A stretch of DNA of 64,000 nt from Marchantia polymorpha subsp. ruderalis (taxonomy: Eukaryota > Streptophyta > Marchantiopsida > Marchantiales > Marchantiaceae), in NCBI GenBank assembly GCA_037833965.1, contig AP031358.1, forward strand, positions 1,000,001 through 1,064,000, in the 5' to 3' direction. The notes under the pieces are model-generated. The model was not told the DNA's origin. It was given only the letters and a program-made list of their open reading frames with translations, and did not search any database. Made by a program: the position numbers and the translations under genes. Numbering within the stretch: position 1 is the stretch's first letter; each line of letters starts with the position of its first letter. Positions 11,103 through 23,317 of the stretch are shown in pieces.

Positions 11103-11233
11103 TTGAACATGGATGAGATAGATAAGGTAAACTATACGGAATAAGGGATACAAGAATGACAATCTACTAACTCAGCGGATGTATTTACTTAACATCAAAA
11201 TCTACACTTACAAGATCTGTTGCTTGCTTGGCT
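11103..11233. repeat. Fourth tandem unit, resumed right of the hAT-like insertion
   Basis: Right after the insertion the array continues with CATGGATGAGATAGATA, then ACAAGAAT, CTCAGCGGATG and AGATCTGTTGCTTGCTTG. These are the landmarks of the repeat unit, with about 110 bp missing in the middle. It proves that the sequence to the left was interrupted at TTGCACAT. Confidence 0.8.
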
Positions 11234-11258
11234 GCGTCCCCAGTGGCATTGATTTATG

Positions 11259-11281
11259 ACACTTTAGCGGTGCTAAAGTGT
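11259..11281. repeat. Perfect 10-bp hairpin
   Basis: ACACTTTAGC and GCTAAAGTGT flank a 3-nt loop. It stands just after the tandem-repeat array. Role unknown. Confidence 0.7.
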
Positions 11282-14191
11282 TGGTGAAAGGAAAAGCTAA
11301 TATCTGTAGACATATTCTACATACTACCAAACTTTTGAGCGCATTTTTGGGCTTAGTATACAACTGTCATTGACATTTGGTATATTGAAATATGGATTGC
11401 GCAATGATAAAACTACTGTTGTGGGAACCAGGAGAAAGCGGTGTTGATCAACTTGTGGAGATTGTGAAGGTCCTTGGAATACCCACTCATGAAGAGATCA
11501 AGTGTATGAATCTCAAATCAAGTCCCAACCTTGACACAAGGTCTTTAGAAAAAAATTCCACCTGAGGCCGTGAGTCTAGGTATGGAGAGTGTTGCAATAT
11601 TTGCTAAATTTACGATACAGCTCTTTGAAGTCATGCATGCATCCGAGAGATTCGTGATTCAGCAATGCAAATTACGTCCAAGTCAACACAAAATCTTAAG
11701 TGAGAAAAAATCTTCTGAGCTACTGTTATATTCAAATTACTCTAATCTCTCAATCTTTTGCAAGCAACGAATACCCTTGCATTGAATTCAAAACTCTATC
11801 TTCTCATAGGGCTTCATTTTTTAACATTCAATTAACCTAAATCTTTATCTATCTCATTTTTTTTCTCACTAATCTTGTAAAGTTTCAAAGTCAAACTCTA
11901 TCATTGAATTGCGGCGAGCTCAAACACCACGACGCTAGAATAAACTAATCAAACATTCTGATACTAATTGAAACGCAAAATCACAATCAAAACTGTGAAC
12001 GAATTAGTCAAACGCAGTCACACACACACACATCAGCGCAAGAAAGCACAAGCAAAGTCAACATCACATCAGACATATGTGCTTGAGCCTTACATGATAT
12101 GTCTCCAAGAACACATCAAAGTTTACCGAAAGTTTTCATGAGCTTTCTTATATATTGACAAAGTAACCAACCTCACTAAGTTGGATCAAGCTAACCAGAG
12201 TATCAAAAACCTAACCTAACTCTTTACACACATCATTGATTTTAATGATTATATTATTGATGATATTATGTTTTTTATTTGATACTAAAGTATTCTTCTA
12301 AATTCATATATTAAGAATAAGTGTTCATTATTTGTTTTTGATGTAATTTGAGTAATATAATTTTCAAATTTACAGTTTCGCTTTTTTTGGTGTGTTATAG
12401 CTAGATTTAAAAAAAATGGTATTAAGAGCCTTTAACCTTATTTGTTCTTTTTTGAAAAAGAATCCAATATATCATTGAGATTAGATACCCATTCATTAAG
12501 AAAAATTCTAAATATTATACGTATTGATAAAAAAATGTTGAATTTTTTGGTTTTATGATATGAAATTTTCATTTTTTAATATTTACTTATTTGGAATTAA
12601 TTTAAATAAATTTTTTGAAAAATGTTTTCCAGAATATTGAAATAATCATTTAGCAGCATGGAACTTTGTCTGAAATTTCAGGAATACTTGCTAATGTATT
12701 GATTGGCACTTTATCACTTAAAGTATCATTTTTTTGGGAATCTTGCAACTATTTTTTTTTCTTACTTGAAGCAATAAAAGCAAATTTTAATAATATTTTT
12801 CTAGAAAAAATGGTAGCTGCTTATATTGCAGCTTGTAAAAACATCGATTTAGGAAAAAATTTATAAAGTATAAATGTTATGTTATGTGAAGAATCATTAC
12901 AGGTATGAGGCCTTACTACTAAATGAATTTCGAGATTTGTGTTGTGAAATATTTTATAATTGCACATATAAATTTCAATCTCTCTCTTTGAATATTAAGC
13001 TTATTTACAAAATCATTAAAAAATCTAAAGCAACGTGAGTAATATCAAAGTTTTTTCTTGGAGTATACTTTGATATTATCTTTCCAAGATTTTAAATAGG
13101 TGGAAATTGAAAATTTCATCATTTACAAATATCTGTCTCATTAAAATTCATAGCTGCGACTAATACATTAGTGTACTCATTCGTTGAAATTATTGAAAAG
13201 ATATCAAATAGATTTTAATAAAAGAGACCCAAAATTACGATTAACGAAATTTTATCCTTAATTTTTTTAAATTTTTGAATATTAAGTCAATAGTTATAAG
13301 CTATTACATTTAATTTCATAGATCTTTTAAATATGAAATTAAAGTATGTATGAGAAGAAAAATATTTTCAAATTTATTCTTCCGGAATAAAATATTTTCA
13401 AAAAATTTATGATAATTTTTTTATTATAATTCCATTCTTGGAATTTTATTATAATGAAATCATGATATTTTTCAAATATATACATACATGATCAAATATA
13501 TATATCAACGTATATACATATTTTTATACATCAACATAATCGTCCATATACAGTAGACAATGAAACGTGTTACTTCGGAGAGTGAACGTACATCAAGACG
13601 ATGGAGTTTACATTTTGAGCACGAATCCGTGACTCATAAAACAGTGCAGAAGACCGTCAAGCGATCAGCTTACACGAGTGACAAAGTATCTCAGAAGAAA
13701 CCAGAGATGAAAACTAATCAACTTCAAACTATGATTTCGACTTTCTACACACAAAATCTCCTTCGATTATGCGGCAGAGATCTCCTTCATCTCGTTCATC
13801 TGATACATAATCAGGACTTCCACCGCGAGGGCTTCGAAGCTCCCGTGCGAGGTGGTAACCACCGGTTAGACCGGCACAAACTGTCACGAGCTACCGGCTC
13901 AAGAGTCGGTTTATCTCGATATACAGCAAGCAATCAAATTTCAGTCCAGAAAGTAAGCGCAAGCTCTATAGTTTAATTTGATGTAGGAATGCACAACCAG
14001 ACACTTCGCCTTGCACGTGACGAGAAGAACTGGTTTGTGGACTTCCTGACGAGAATTGTAAAGATTCCGGAGGTTTCCTTCTAATGCTAGTTCGTCCTTC
14101 GTAAAGACGAGTCTACCTCAATTGCGCACACCCGGCAAAGGATCGAAGATCAGCTCGAGCGTCCGCTGCAGAGACTCGATGGGCAGTTCTC

Positions 14192-14229
14192 ACTCCAGAG
14201 TCTCACTCTCTGGAGTGAGACTCTGGAGT
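14192..14229. repeat. Perfect 17-bp inverted repeat with 4-nt loop
   Basis: ACTCCAGAGTCTCACTC and its exact complement GAGTGAGACTCTGGAGT are separated by TCTG. The arms lie at 14192-14208 and 14213-14229. The loop is too short for a typical plant microRNA precursor. Confidence 0.9.
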
Positions 14230-16701
14230 TCTTGTGATCCATGAAACGATTCTCCAAGGACTCGACTTCCATGAGGAATCTGATGGCCAAGACAGGCAAG
14301 ACGGTAATTTCCATGGTTTTCGGCAGAGAAATGATCGAATCTTCAGAGACTCGAGGGGATGAGTCGTATCGAGAATGAGCAATTCCAGGATTGCACTGGC
14401 AAACATCCCGACTTGGAGTCAATTCTTCTCCAAGGTTCCGTGCCGTCCCCAATAGTCGCTAAATCTCCTCCCAGCTGATTCAACCGGCAGACAATACATC
14501 ATCACACATCGTGCCAACAGCAAGACCGACAAGCTCATGAAATTCGCCTTTCACGCCATGTCTCAACCCCCCCTGCGCTGCACTGAACTGTTCACCACAC
14601 TTCCTTTGGTGGCAACTCTTCCACAGACTCGAGGAAGAACCACGTACGTAGCTGAGGAGAAGCCCCAAACGCTACATCTGATTGCGATTTTTTCTTCGAG
14701 ATCTCGGGCATGCGGGCAATCCTGGAAGATCCCCAAAGATTACCGAGAGCTGCGGCTGTGCCTGATTATTCGAAGAGGAAATTCTTAAATAACTTTGTGA
14801 TCCTCTACCCGCTCCCCACCATTTGCTTTTCGAACTGTGAGTCTGCATGATCAATTATTGCTGAAGGTCAAGGTCAGAGTGTAGTGGTCGTATCAAGTTT
14901 TGAGAAAATATTCTCTTCCACAAAATATATTCGTTACGTAAATAATGGGTAAACAGTCATGTGGATAACGTAAGGTCGGTGTGGAGACAGTACAGTATGA
15001 TGAATTACCCAATCATATGTATCGTCCGTACAGATCAATCCTGTAGGGAAGGTGCTATTTGAGATTTTATTTCAGATCGTGACCCAAAGAAATTGTCAGG
15101 AAAACGCACCAACTAACCTTTTGATGATGGGTGTGTGTTCATGGATTCTAAACACACATACGTTAGGTCCATCAATAAATTTTGAAGGTTATCACGCTAT
15201 CAGTGAATTACTTCCACCTACCTGATGATTTTTTTTCAACAACTGACGGGCTTTATCCAAATCTGGATTAATCACATGTAGCCATGTGGAGCGGAAGAAC
15301 ATACAGTTATCTCGAGATAAATGCCGTTTAGCTTCGTTATCCAACTGTTATCACATCAGCTAATAATAATAATTGTGTGAAAGATTGTGTTGCATAACGA
15401 GGCCAACTTCCAAACTGAGGATGACGTAATGTGAATGCTTGATAAATAGAAATTAATGTATATTGCTGGTATCTTCGTATTGCTCTACCTGACCATCTAT
15501 AATTATAAAAAGTTATCATAAGACAGTTCTCAAAGTCAAAAGGAATGGATAAACGATAGTGATTATCAGATAGTGAAAGAAATGTACGAAGTTATGGGAT
15601 ACTCCCTCCCTTTTGTTTTATATACTAATATAACAAAAGTGTTTCTTTCCACCGGTTAAAAGACTGTTCAGTGGGGAAGATTTTCTGCACAACTCACTTC
15701 AGTCTGATTCACAAAAAGAGATGGAATTGTGTACTAGGACATAATCAGGCTAAAAGAGCGATACACCCAAGAAAGATCTCCGACAAGAAATATTGGCAGG
15801 GTTCGTAAGTTTGCATACTGGAAGTGCTCGACAGATACGTTCCTTCCTCTCAAGTTCAAAGTTTTATGATTTGAGGGCAACAGTGCTGTAGTTCGTGGAG
15901 AATTTTGTAAACAAGTCTGAATCCACGATGTTGGAACATTTGTGATATCTCCATTTCTCATCATCTCTCATCTTTCTCTTAAGAATCATGGGTTTGGGTT
16001 TATAGACATAAATTGTGAAATTATGGAACAGTTCGTTGCTTCTGAAAGTGCTCATAGTTACTGCACCGATGCATAAATAATTGGGACCCAAATCCACTGC
16101 TCAATTTTGAGTAGTACAGTCATCAGGCAAGAGTACTGCATCGAAGTTGATTGAGATCTCATTACCTTCGCTTATTGCATGTGTCATCCTGACAATCACC
16201 GACTTCTGGATGCTAAAGTTTGTCGTACAAACTGAGGTTTGGTGGATTCACCAAACCAGAATGGAATTATTAACATATAGATTGTTGGTTACAGATTCGA
16301 AGATATCGATCACAGCACGCTGGAGTGTGTGAAGGAAGACACTTTTTTCAGATTGAAAATCACAGCCTGAGAGGAAAACGTTCTCCATGCTGCAGGTGCA
16401 AGCACGGGAACAATAAGTGTTATGAGGAACTTACTCGATAATTTTATTACGAGCAAACCGACAGATAGTCCTGGTCCGTCCTGCGCTGACTAATCTTTCC
16501 ACATCCTACATTCGACCTGAGCTTCGATTTTCGCCGAGACGTCGCAGGATCTTATTAACCTTTTAAAGCAGCTTGAAACTGAACCCCTGAATGTACAGCA
16601 GCCATGTTCTCACTGTGAGAAACTTGTTAGTAGTACCCTTATGAACTGCTGCTGATGTATATCAACCTTACATTGTACTGTAATAAGTCCGAAGTCCTTC
16701 C

Positions 16702-16746
16702 GCTGATCACAACCTCTTGGAATGATTCCAAGAGGTTGTGATCAGC
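16702..16746. repeat. Perfect 21-bp inverted repeat with 3-nt loop
   Basis: The arms at 16702-16722 and 16726-16746 are exact complements around TGA; the core is GATCACAACCTCTTGG. Part of the arm (CCTCTTGGAATG) is repeated once more directly to the right. The hairpin lies about 170 bp beyond the stop codon of the secreted-protein gene at 16.9-17.5 kb, so it could fall in that gene's 3' UTR. Confidence 0.92.
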
Positions 16747-16918
16747 CTCTTGGAATGCCACGAGGCCCTGTTGCTGGCATTTTCGAGATCACGTATATTG
16801 CAGTTGAATTCATGGAAGCCGTGGTGGTCAGATCGTCGATATGGATCGGATGGCTGTAGGCCGATTCAGAAACTTTATAAGATGAGAAAGAGAAATGGTT
16901 GGAGAAGGATGACGAGGT

Positions 16919-17464
16919 TTAAGTACTTGGAGGTAAGATGGACTTCAAGAAGGTTTGAATGGCATCGAGAAGAGAAGTCAATGGATCAGAAGAAGGAGAA
17001 GGAGCTATTGATTTGGAAATGGGAGAACGAGCAGGTAAGTGAACTTGTGGTATCGGAATCCGAGATTGTTTGAGATGATCAGTGATAGACGAGACGATAG
17101 ACTTCAGGGCATTAGGAAGGATTGAGGTGACGTTACAGAGTTGAGAGACCGGATTGGGAAGAGTGGGAAGAGTCGGAAAATTCAATTGGACCCTCAAACT
17201 CGGGACGGGGGGAGAAGTGACTGCCGTGTTCACCAAATCTTTTCGCAAGCCTAGAAGGCCTACGCTCACGACAGTGGTGACAGTCGTTGCATCGATCAAT
17301 GGAGGGCCGTCAGAAACTGTGACATTGAAAGGCTGAAAACCAGAACTCGACGGAATACTCCAAACGCTGCGTCTGGCAGCATCCACCGGATGCATTAAGA
17401 GCATCAAACTCGCTCCCACCATCATACTGCAGAAACCCATCAGGCCAGAGTACATGACAGCCAT
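16919..17464 (-). CDS. Small secreted Pro/Ser-rich protein (paralog group member 1)
   Basis: Single-exon frame of 181 residues from the first in-frame ATG (17462-17464). The start context reads ATCGAGATGGC, as in the large extensin-like gene at 38.1 kb. A hydrophobic N-terminus (MAVMYSGLMGFCSMMVGASL) followed by HPVDAARR looks like a secretory signal. The mature part has VTVSDGPPLIDATTVTTVVS, two NVT glycosylation sequons, Pro- and Ser-rich stretches (PTLPTLPNP, IAPSPSSDP) and a C-terminal LLDAIQTFLKSILPPST. The DATTVTTV block resembles STAVTATTVIPPL in the 20.3-kb protein, so the two are probably diverged paralogs. No known domain recognised; a cell-wall or extracellular role is inferred only from composition. 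Confidence 0.72.
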   Translation of the reverse strand: MAVMYSGLMGFCSMMVGASLMLLMHPVDAARRSVWSIPSSSGFQPFNVTVSDGPPLIDATTVTTVVSVGLLGLRKDLVNTAVTSPPVPSLRVQLNFPTLPTLPNPVSQLCNVTSILPNALKSIVSSITDHLKQSRIPIPQVHLPARSPISKSIAPSPSSDPLTSLLDAIQTFLKSILPPST

Positions 17465-20348
17465 CTCGATGAGCACAACCACGAGCTCTAACGTGATAGA
17501 CCGGGAGTCAAATCTTCAATCCCGATGGAAGATCGAAAAAAAATACTCTTGCAGTTGTCAGAGTTTCATCACATGCCTCGGACGAGACTCTGCCACTCCC
17601 ATAAATGTCTAGCAACGAGCCTGTATATGTATATATTTATCAACGAGTCCTGATCAGATCGAGAAAGAGATGGGGAGAGAAGCTTAAGTACAAACAGAAT
17701 AAGGATGCAATTCACGTTCAGCATTATTGTTCGGTTCAGTGATTGTTCCAACTACAAGTCCGTGGGAAGCTCAAAGTACCTTGCTCTCTAAAAAGCACTT
17801 CCGAGTCAAGTTTCCACTGTTTTTGGAGTGTATGGTATCTTATGCTGACGGAAATAGCTTCTGTTGACATGGACCCGACGCCTTGTGAGAAAACACTGAT
17901 GAAGTGGGATGGAAAGTAAACATGGAATTTGGCTTCTTAAAGAATACTAATAATTCGCTGAAGAAGGCAGCCACGAGACCTAATAAGGAACCTGTAGTTA
18001 CAGTGCGCGGAGGTAGATGTACCATCAGACTCCGTCATGTCAGCATCGATCATAGCTTGTTCTACGCTTTAACGTGGATGACCTTGTGAGCATGTGCTGC
18101 AATCAACTCTGTACTAATTCTTCTATACGTGCTTTCCCGAAAAGAGTGATCATATCATGAATGTACATTGAAACTGATGTTGAATTTCTGATCGCAAGTA
18201 TTTCATTTCTGGTCAACCGGAAGGTAGGAAATTCGTCTTTCATCCAGGGAACAGCTTAATTTCGTGCACAAGCTCTAAACATCAGGAACTACGAGTATTC
18301 AATTCAGCATCAGGCTATGTTCATAATGAGGGATGGTTTGATTATTGACCAGGAGGGTGCTTGTAACATCAGGACTCGGTATCGGGTCGGTGAACTTAGC
18401 ACCTGGTGGTTGACAATCAACCTTTCACATTGTGAGAACGATTCATCAGCTGGAGCAGACTGTCGGCGGTAGAAGTCCTGACAAGAAGCACCTCCATGAG
18501 TCGATTCATCGATCCCGTGCATTCTTGGGGACTGTTTCTCCAATTGAGCAATTTGAGCAATTTCAACACTACATGATATCGGATGAGATTGTGAAGTGGG
18601 TCAGATCACAATGTCGGTGCCAGCGATAAATGAAGTTTGTAAGTTTAACTTTTGGTATATGTCCCAGTTTCTCCAAAGATGTACCTACCATATTCAGTTC
18701 ATTTCGAACAATTTCCCGGAACATAACAATTCAGCCTAAGTTTATGTTGAAGGCAGCTGATTTCAGATCCTCAGATCGATCACCTTTATTTCTCACACAA
18801 TCTCGAATGCTCTGGTCACGACTGAAGTGACTCGCAAGCCGCGAATTTCTCAGATTCGGCAATTTGGTACACCGCTTCTCTTCACTTTCCAAGAAGAAAA
18901 GATCCATGGAGGGCATGTATGTGTTCATGTCTTTCTCGAGTGTGGTTCGTCATGAAAGAAACCTCGATCAACAAACGACGTTTCCTTCATTAAAATTGAT
19001 TGCTGTGTTTTGACTGAACAAGACATAAGGAGAAAGACTGAGTTGGGAAGAACAACAATGAATCATCAGAAACCCAAGAATATGTTCCTCTTGTAGCGCA
19101 GACACTTTCCGTTCGTTTGGTGTGCTAACAAGGTCTGGTCACTCGTGGATTTTAAATTCCAGTCCTCATACCAACACCCCCTTCCAATTTGGTGGACAGT
19201 TGCAAGCAATCAGGTAGACAAAGAGAAGCAACTGCCCGCTGCTCTCGGATCGATTCTTTCTGTCCCTTACAACTTAGGCATGTACTCTAATTCGCTTCCC
19301 ATTCCAAAGGGGGACCTACGCAAAGCTTAGTTAATGTGGTTCTTCGAAGATGCTGTTTTCGTGACAAGATGAAGGAGCACTCTTGGTGGTGTTCTTTCAC
19401 AACCTTTTTCTGGTATGTTAATCAGCAGAGTGCTGGGTCCCCAGATCAGGACACAGACTCGCCCGAGACTCTGTGATGGTATTAGTGATGTTGATCCCTT
19501 CAAGAGACAATCAACAAAATCCTTATCGCGCAAGGCAATCATGATACACATAACCTTGAATTCCAAGTACCTGACTTAAGTTGTGGTATGTTACAAGGTG
19601 AAAAAAATATGTTGATCACTCCTTTGCAATTCAAAGGGTTTACGCTGACATCTTTCGCTTGTGAAATAAGTTGGAATCTGAGAACAGGTTGAAGATTGGG
19701 GAAAATACAGAGGAATGTGATGCGAGGGGTAAAACCAACTGATACTTCTCAAGAGATATCGTACATATTTATTCATCTGGAAGCATTATTCCATTCGACA
19801 ACTTTGTGGTAGATCGTTGGTAAATTGGCAGCTGGATCCAATTTCTTTCAAAGCTGCCGCGTTCATCTAACTTCCACTCCGTGCACGAATCCATCGAACG
19901 TTATTGAGCTTGAAATGTAGCAGGTTGTGTCCTCTACATCCAATTATGCAATTCCTGTGTCTGATGCGACTCATTAGTCGACTCCTGACGTTTTTTCGAT
20001 CTGATCCAGTAGTATGTTTTGAGACTAACTTTTACCGAGATGCTCAAAGCCACTGACCACGTGAGAATGTTGCCAAGCATTGTCACGAGAATGCTTGGTT
20101 ACGTGCGCAGATCTGAAATTTATGGTCGTGTCGCTCTTCAAGCGGGACTCCAGCTAGCGGACTCCGCTTATAATGAGAAATCTTTGAAGTATAGATCTGC
20201 ACATATTCACGACTTTATTAAGACCCGAACATTGAAACTAATCTGATATCTTCTAAGCAAAAAGTTCAGAAGATGTAGATTGTGCAATGTGCAGATTTTC
20301 CAGCCGCTTACCATGTGTATGAACTCATAGATACTCCATTGATATGCT
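17465..20348. other. Intergenic region, no supported gene
   Basis: Upstream of one secreted-protein gene and downstream of the next. Many short open frames on both strands, none longer than 80 codons and none recognisable. No repeat or RNA was seen. Confidence 0.5.
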
Positions 20349-21146
20349 CTAGTGGAGTCCAGGGAACAACGAAGCCGATGAGGGCTGAGAAGGCGGAGGG
20401 GGTGGGGGGGAGCTTTTGGGCAAGAGTCCAGAGAAGATTCCCTTCAAGTCTGGAGTGCGGATTTTGTCCAAAGGAGGAATCACAGTGGTGGCAGTGACAG
20501 CAGTGGAACCCAATCCTGGAGAGCTGATGGACACCGATTCAGAAATTGTCAGCCCTGCTGCATCTTGGGCCGTCGAGCTCGAGGATCCTGTTGGTAGAAG
20601 TCCTCCAAGGCCACCGAGCGGGGGTGCCTTGAGAGCGGAGGAAATTCCAGAGGTTAAGTCACCCGCACCAGGTAATTCGACAGAAGGAAGGGGGGCCTTC
20701 AGACCTGCGGTAATTCCAGAGACAATATCACCCGCACCAGGTATCTTGGGAGACGGAAGGGGGGCCATCAGACCTGCGGTAATGCCAGAGGCGATATCAG
20801 CCACACCAGGTATCTTGGGAGAAGGAAGCGGTGCCTTCAGACCTGCCGTGATTCCAGAGACGATATTACCCGCACCAGGAATGTTCAAAGCAGGAACACT
20901 AGGAGATCCCAATGGTGGCATAGGAGGTGCCTTAAGAGCATTGGTGATACTAGACAAAATACCAGGAGGACTCGGATGTTCTGGAGTACTAGGAGAGGGT
21001 GCCTTCAGAGGATTTTTAAGCCCAGAAACTAGAGACGTAGAAGACGTATTGAACAGACTGCGAGCAGAGACACCTGGAACGTCTTGAGCAGCCTGAACTA
21101 CGAGCAGGATGAAGAGGCCCACGACTGAAGATTGTTGAATTGCCAT
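20349..21146 (-). CDS. Secreted protein with 23-residue tandem repeats (paralog group member 2)
   Basis: Single-exon frame of 265 residues from ATG 21144-21146; the open frame upstream of it has no ATG. A signal peptide is likely: MAIQQSSVVGLFILLVVQAA then DVPGVSARS. The centre has four 69-bp units (landmarks at 20662, 20731, 20800 and 20869) encoding variants of IPGAGDIVSGITAGLKAPLP, flanked by related LKAP blocks. The C-terminal part has TISESVSISSPGLG, TAVTATTVIPPLDKIRTPDL and a PPPPPPS run. The alternating Pro-Gly turns and short amphipathic segments suggest an extracellular structural or surface protein. No family name can be given. It lies on the same strand as the 17-kb and 38-kb secreted proteins and shares the MA-x-x-x-S start with them. 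Confidence 0.78.
   Translation of the reverse strand: MAIQQSSVVGLFILLVVQAAQDVPGVSARSLFNTSSTSLVSGLKNPLKAPSPSTPEHPSPPGILSSITNALKAPPMPPLGSPSVPALNIPGAGNIVSGITAGLKAPLPSPKIPGVADIASGITAGLMAPLPSPKIPGAGDIVSGITAGLKAPLPSVELPGAGDLTSGISSALKAPPLGGLGGLLPTGSSSSTAQDAAGLTISESVSISSPGLGSTAVTATTVIPPLDKIRTPDLKGIFSGLLPKSSPPPPPPSQPSSASLFPGLH
20648..20924 (-). repeat. Four 69-bp coding tandem repeats
   Basis: In-frame units of 23 codons inside the secreted-protein gene. All are 69 bp and differ by a handful of substitutions (AGD/AGN/VAD, GLK/GLM), so copies have been made or lost without disturbing the frame. Confidence 0.85.
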
Positions 21147-22970
21147 TTGTTTAGCTTCTCCAGCACTTTCGTGTATGCAAGCACAACAGGCGGGAAAACA
21201 GCTCGAACTTGTATTTTTCAGCTTTTCAGATTCAGCAATGGCAGTGAGAAGATCCACAGATCACCAATTGCTGCTTGCTATGCTTTGTGTAGCGAGGGAA
21301 TTCACTTAAATACCAGTCTGATGACTTTGTGCCTCCAGCTCAAAGGCGGATGTAGTTGTAGGTTTGGAAGCAGGGCCAGGCCCTGAGGGCCCACTAGCTG
21401 CATTAGAAGCCTTGGTAAGAGGAAAGCTTTTGGTCAACTACGTAATTTCTTTCCCTAGTCTCCCTGATTTTGGCCAATCACCACTTGCTTGACCGGCAGT
21501 TGAAGACAGAAAGGTGTAGGCTGGTCAGTCCTAGAGACAAAAAAGAGTAGGTTGCAGAATCACAAAAAAAAACTAGTAGGTCATGAGCTCCCTGGAAATA
21601 AAAGCCTGAAGAACGCACACGATGAAAGCGAAAGGTCCATGGATCCGCACGCTGATTTGAAATTCAGGCTATGGCAGCATTATTCAGTTCCAAACCCCTT
21701 GATGCCTACTGGATCAATCATCCGACAAGCAGCGCATGAAATTTTTTCCTCAGATAAATTCTACCGCTGCAACCACCTTCCAGAACATTTACTTCATTAT
21801 AGAAACAACACTGTTGACCCGCACGTTTCACCAGTTAAGTGATTAAAGATGATCCGGAGAGTATAATATTATGTTAACAATTAGAAGTTGCATTAGAAAA
21901 TTGATCTATGAGCTAGGTGCATGCAGTTTCTAATGGAAATAGTCGTTCTATATCAGGAGCACTATAACCAAGTCCACATATCGCTACCGCCCCTTTTTGT
22001 GCATAGTCGTCCGAGATGAGCTAAAATGATGGCACTTCAACTTTCAGCAATTTTGGTCATGTCTATTCATGAGCACAGGAACTTTCTGCACATGTCCACA
22101 TAGTGGAAACTTCACGACGCACCTCTTCTGCCTCGTCAATCAGAACGATGATCTTCTTTCTGATGAACGCTGCAGTTCGTTGGAACAAGGAGATGCATCA
22201 AGTGCAGCATCGAAAACAGAACTTTTTCGGAAGTCACGTGGAGTCGGGAACCGACCAGAATGGCTCACTTACTCAGTCCGAGGAAATTCGGCGGCCCATG
22301 AGTCTTCTCTCAACTCCAGAATATTTTTCTGGTTGAAGAGCGTGACAGAGTAACCAGATATGTGCACTTTCTCATGTCTCAGATTTCTTCCGCATGACCA
22401 TGATCATATGTAATGGACGGTGGAAACATGATAACTGTTAATTTCAAGACTTTTATAGTTTTTTACAATAACATAATGTAAAGGACGAAGTTATCATCGA
22501 AATAGAAGATTCATGCTAGCGTCTAAAACAAACGAAGTCACAGGTCACTCATCTTTGTTCAAGCATATCCTATTGTCATTTAAGTAGCATTACATTAACT
22601 GTATAACAAGGTTGGGGATAGATTTCATCTGAGTATTGAACAAAAAAAATTAAGTTTATTATCATGTATATTGTGAATTAATATCAGATTAAAGATTATT
22701 GTAATCTATGAGTTTTTTCGTTTCTCACTTTTTATTAATTTTTTATTTAGTATTGGTAGTGTTGTCATCTTGGGTGTTGAAAATTACTCAGTCACCATTG
22801 TTTAAGGATTAAGTGTCAAGTTTCAAAGTTGAAATAGAAAACGTTTTTAAGGTTTGGAAATTAGGAGTTTAGGAAATCCAAACTCTACCAGCAAAATATC
22901 ATAAATGCTGGGTTGCTCTCGAGTGGAAGGTGTTTGAGCAATTCCGTTGAGTATTTTATCACACCTTCTG
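21147..22970. other. Intergenic region upstream of the 20.3-kb secreted-protein gene
   Basis: Promoter region followed by unremarkable sequence. Two overlapping plus-strand frames near 22069-22353 are short and unrecognised. No supported gene, repeat or RNA. Confidence 0.5.
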
Positions 22971-23298
22971 GGTTGTGTGGAGTGGGATTTGTTTCAATAT
23001 CTTAGTTGGTTCTAGTTTTATCAAAACCAAGGAGTGAAATAAGCTTATTAGATTGTTAAGGAGGATGATAATTTTTTCTCATAATGCCAGGTTCTAGTAT
23101 ATTTTCAAGAACTATTATTGTAAATCATCAACTAGGTTTGTGGAGTGGATATTTTTTCAAAATCTTAGCTGATTTTTAGTTGTATTAAAATCAAGGAGTG
23201 AAATTTGCTTATTAGAGTGTTAAGGAGTATAGTATTTATTTCTCATAATGGCAGGTTCTCGTATATATTCAAGAACTACTATTGTAACTCATCATCTA
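22971..23298. repeat. Two-copy tandem duplication, 164-bp period
   Basis: Copies begin at 22971 (GGTTGTGTGGAGTGG) and 23135 (GGTTTGTGGAGTGG). They share AACCAAGGAGTGAAAT-like, GCTTATTAGA.TGTTAAGGAG, TCTCATAATG.CAGGTTCT and TTCAAGAACTA.TATTGTAA. About 80 percent alike by eye. Confidence 0.85.
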
Positions 23299-23317
23299 GG
23301 TTTGCTACTTCGTTGTG

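Larger units (their letters stand above)
11234..16918. other. Intergenic region with an AT-rich block and two perfect hairpins; no supported gene
   Basis: The part from about 12240 to 13540 is extremely AT-rich and low in complexity. From 13560 the base composition rises and open frames of 60-140 codons occur (13560-13976 +, 14150-14452 -, 14537-14788 +), but none shows a domain, signal peptide or recognisable similarity. They are not annotated as genes. The hairpins are listed separately. Confidence 0.55.

Noticed and set aside
14192..14229. Hairpins at 14.2 and 16.7 kb as microRNA precursors
   Set aside because: Loops of 3-4 nt and perfect short stems do not fit plant precursor structure.
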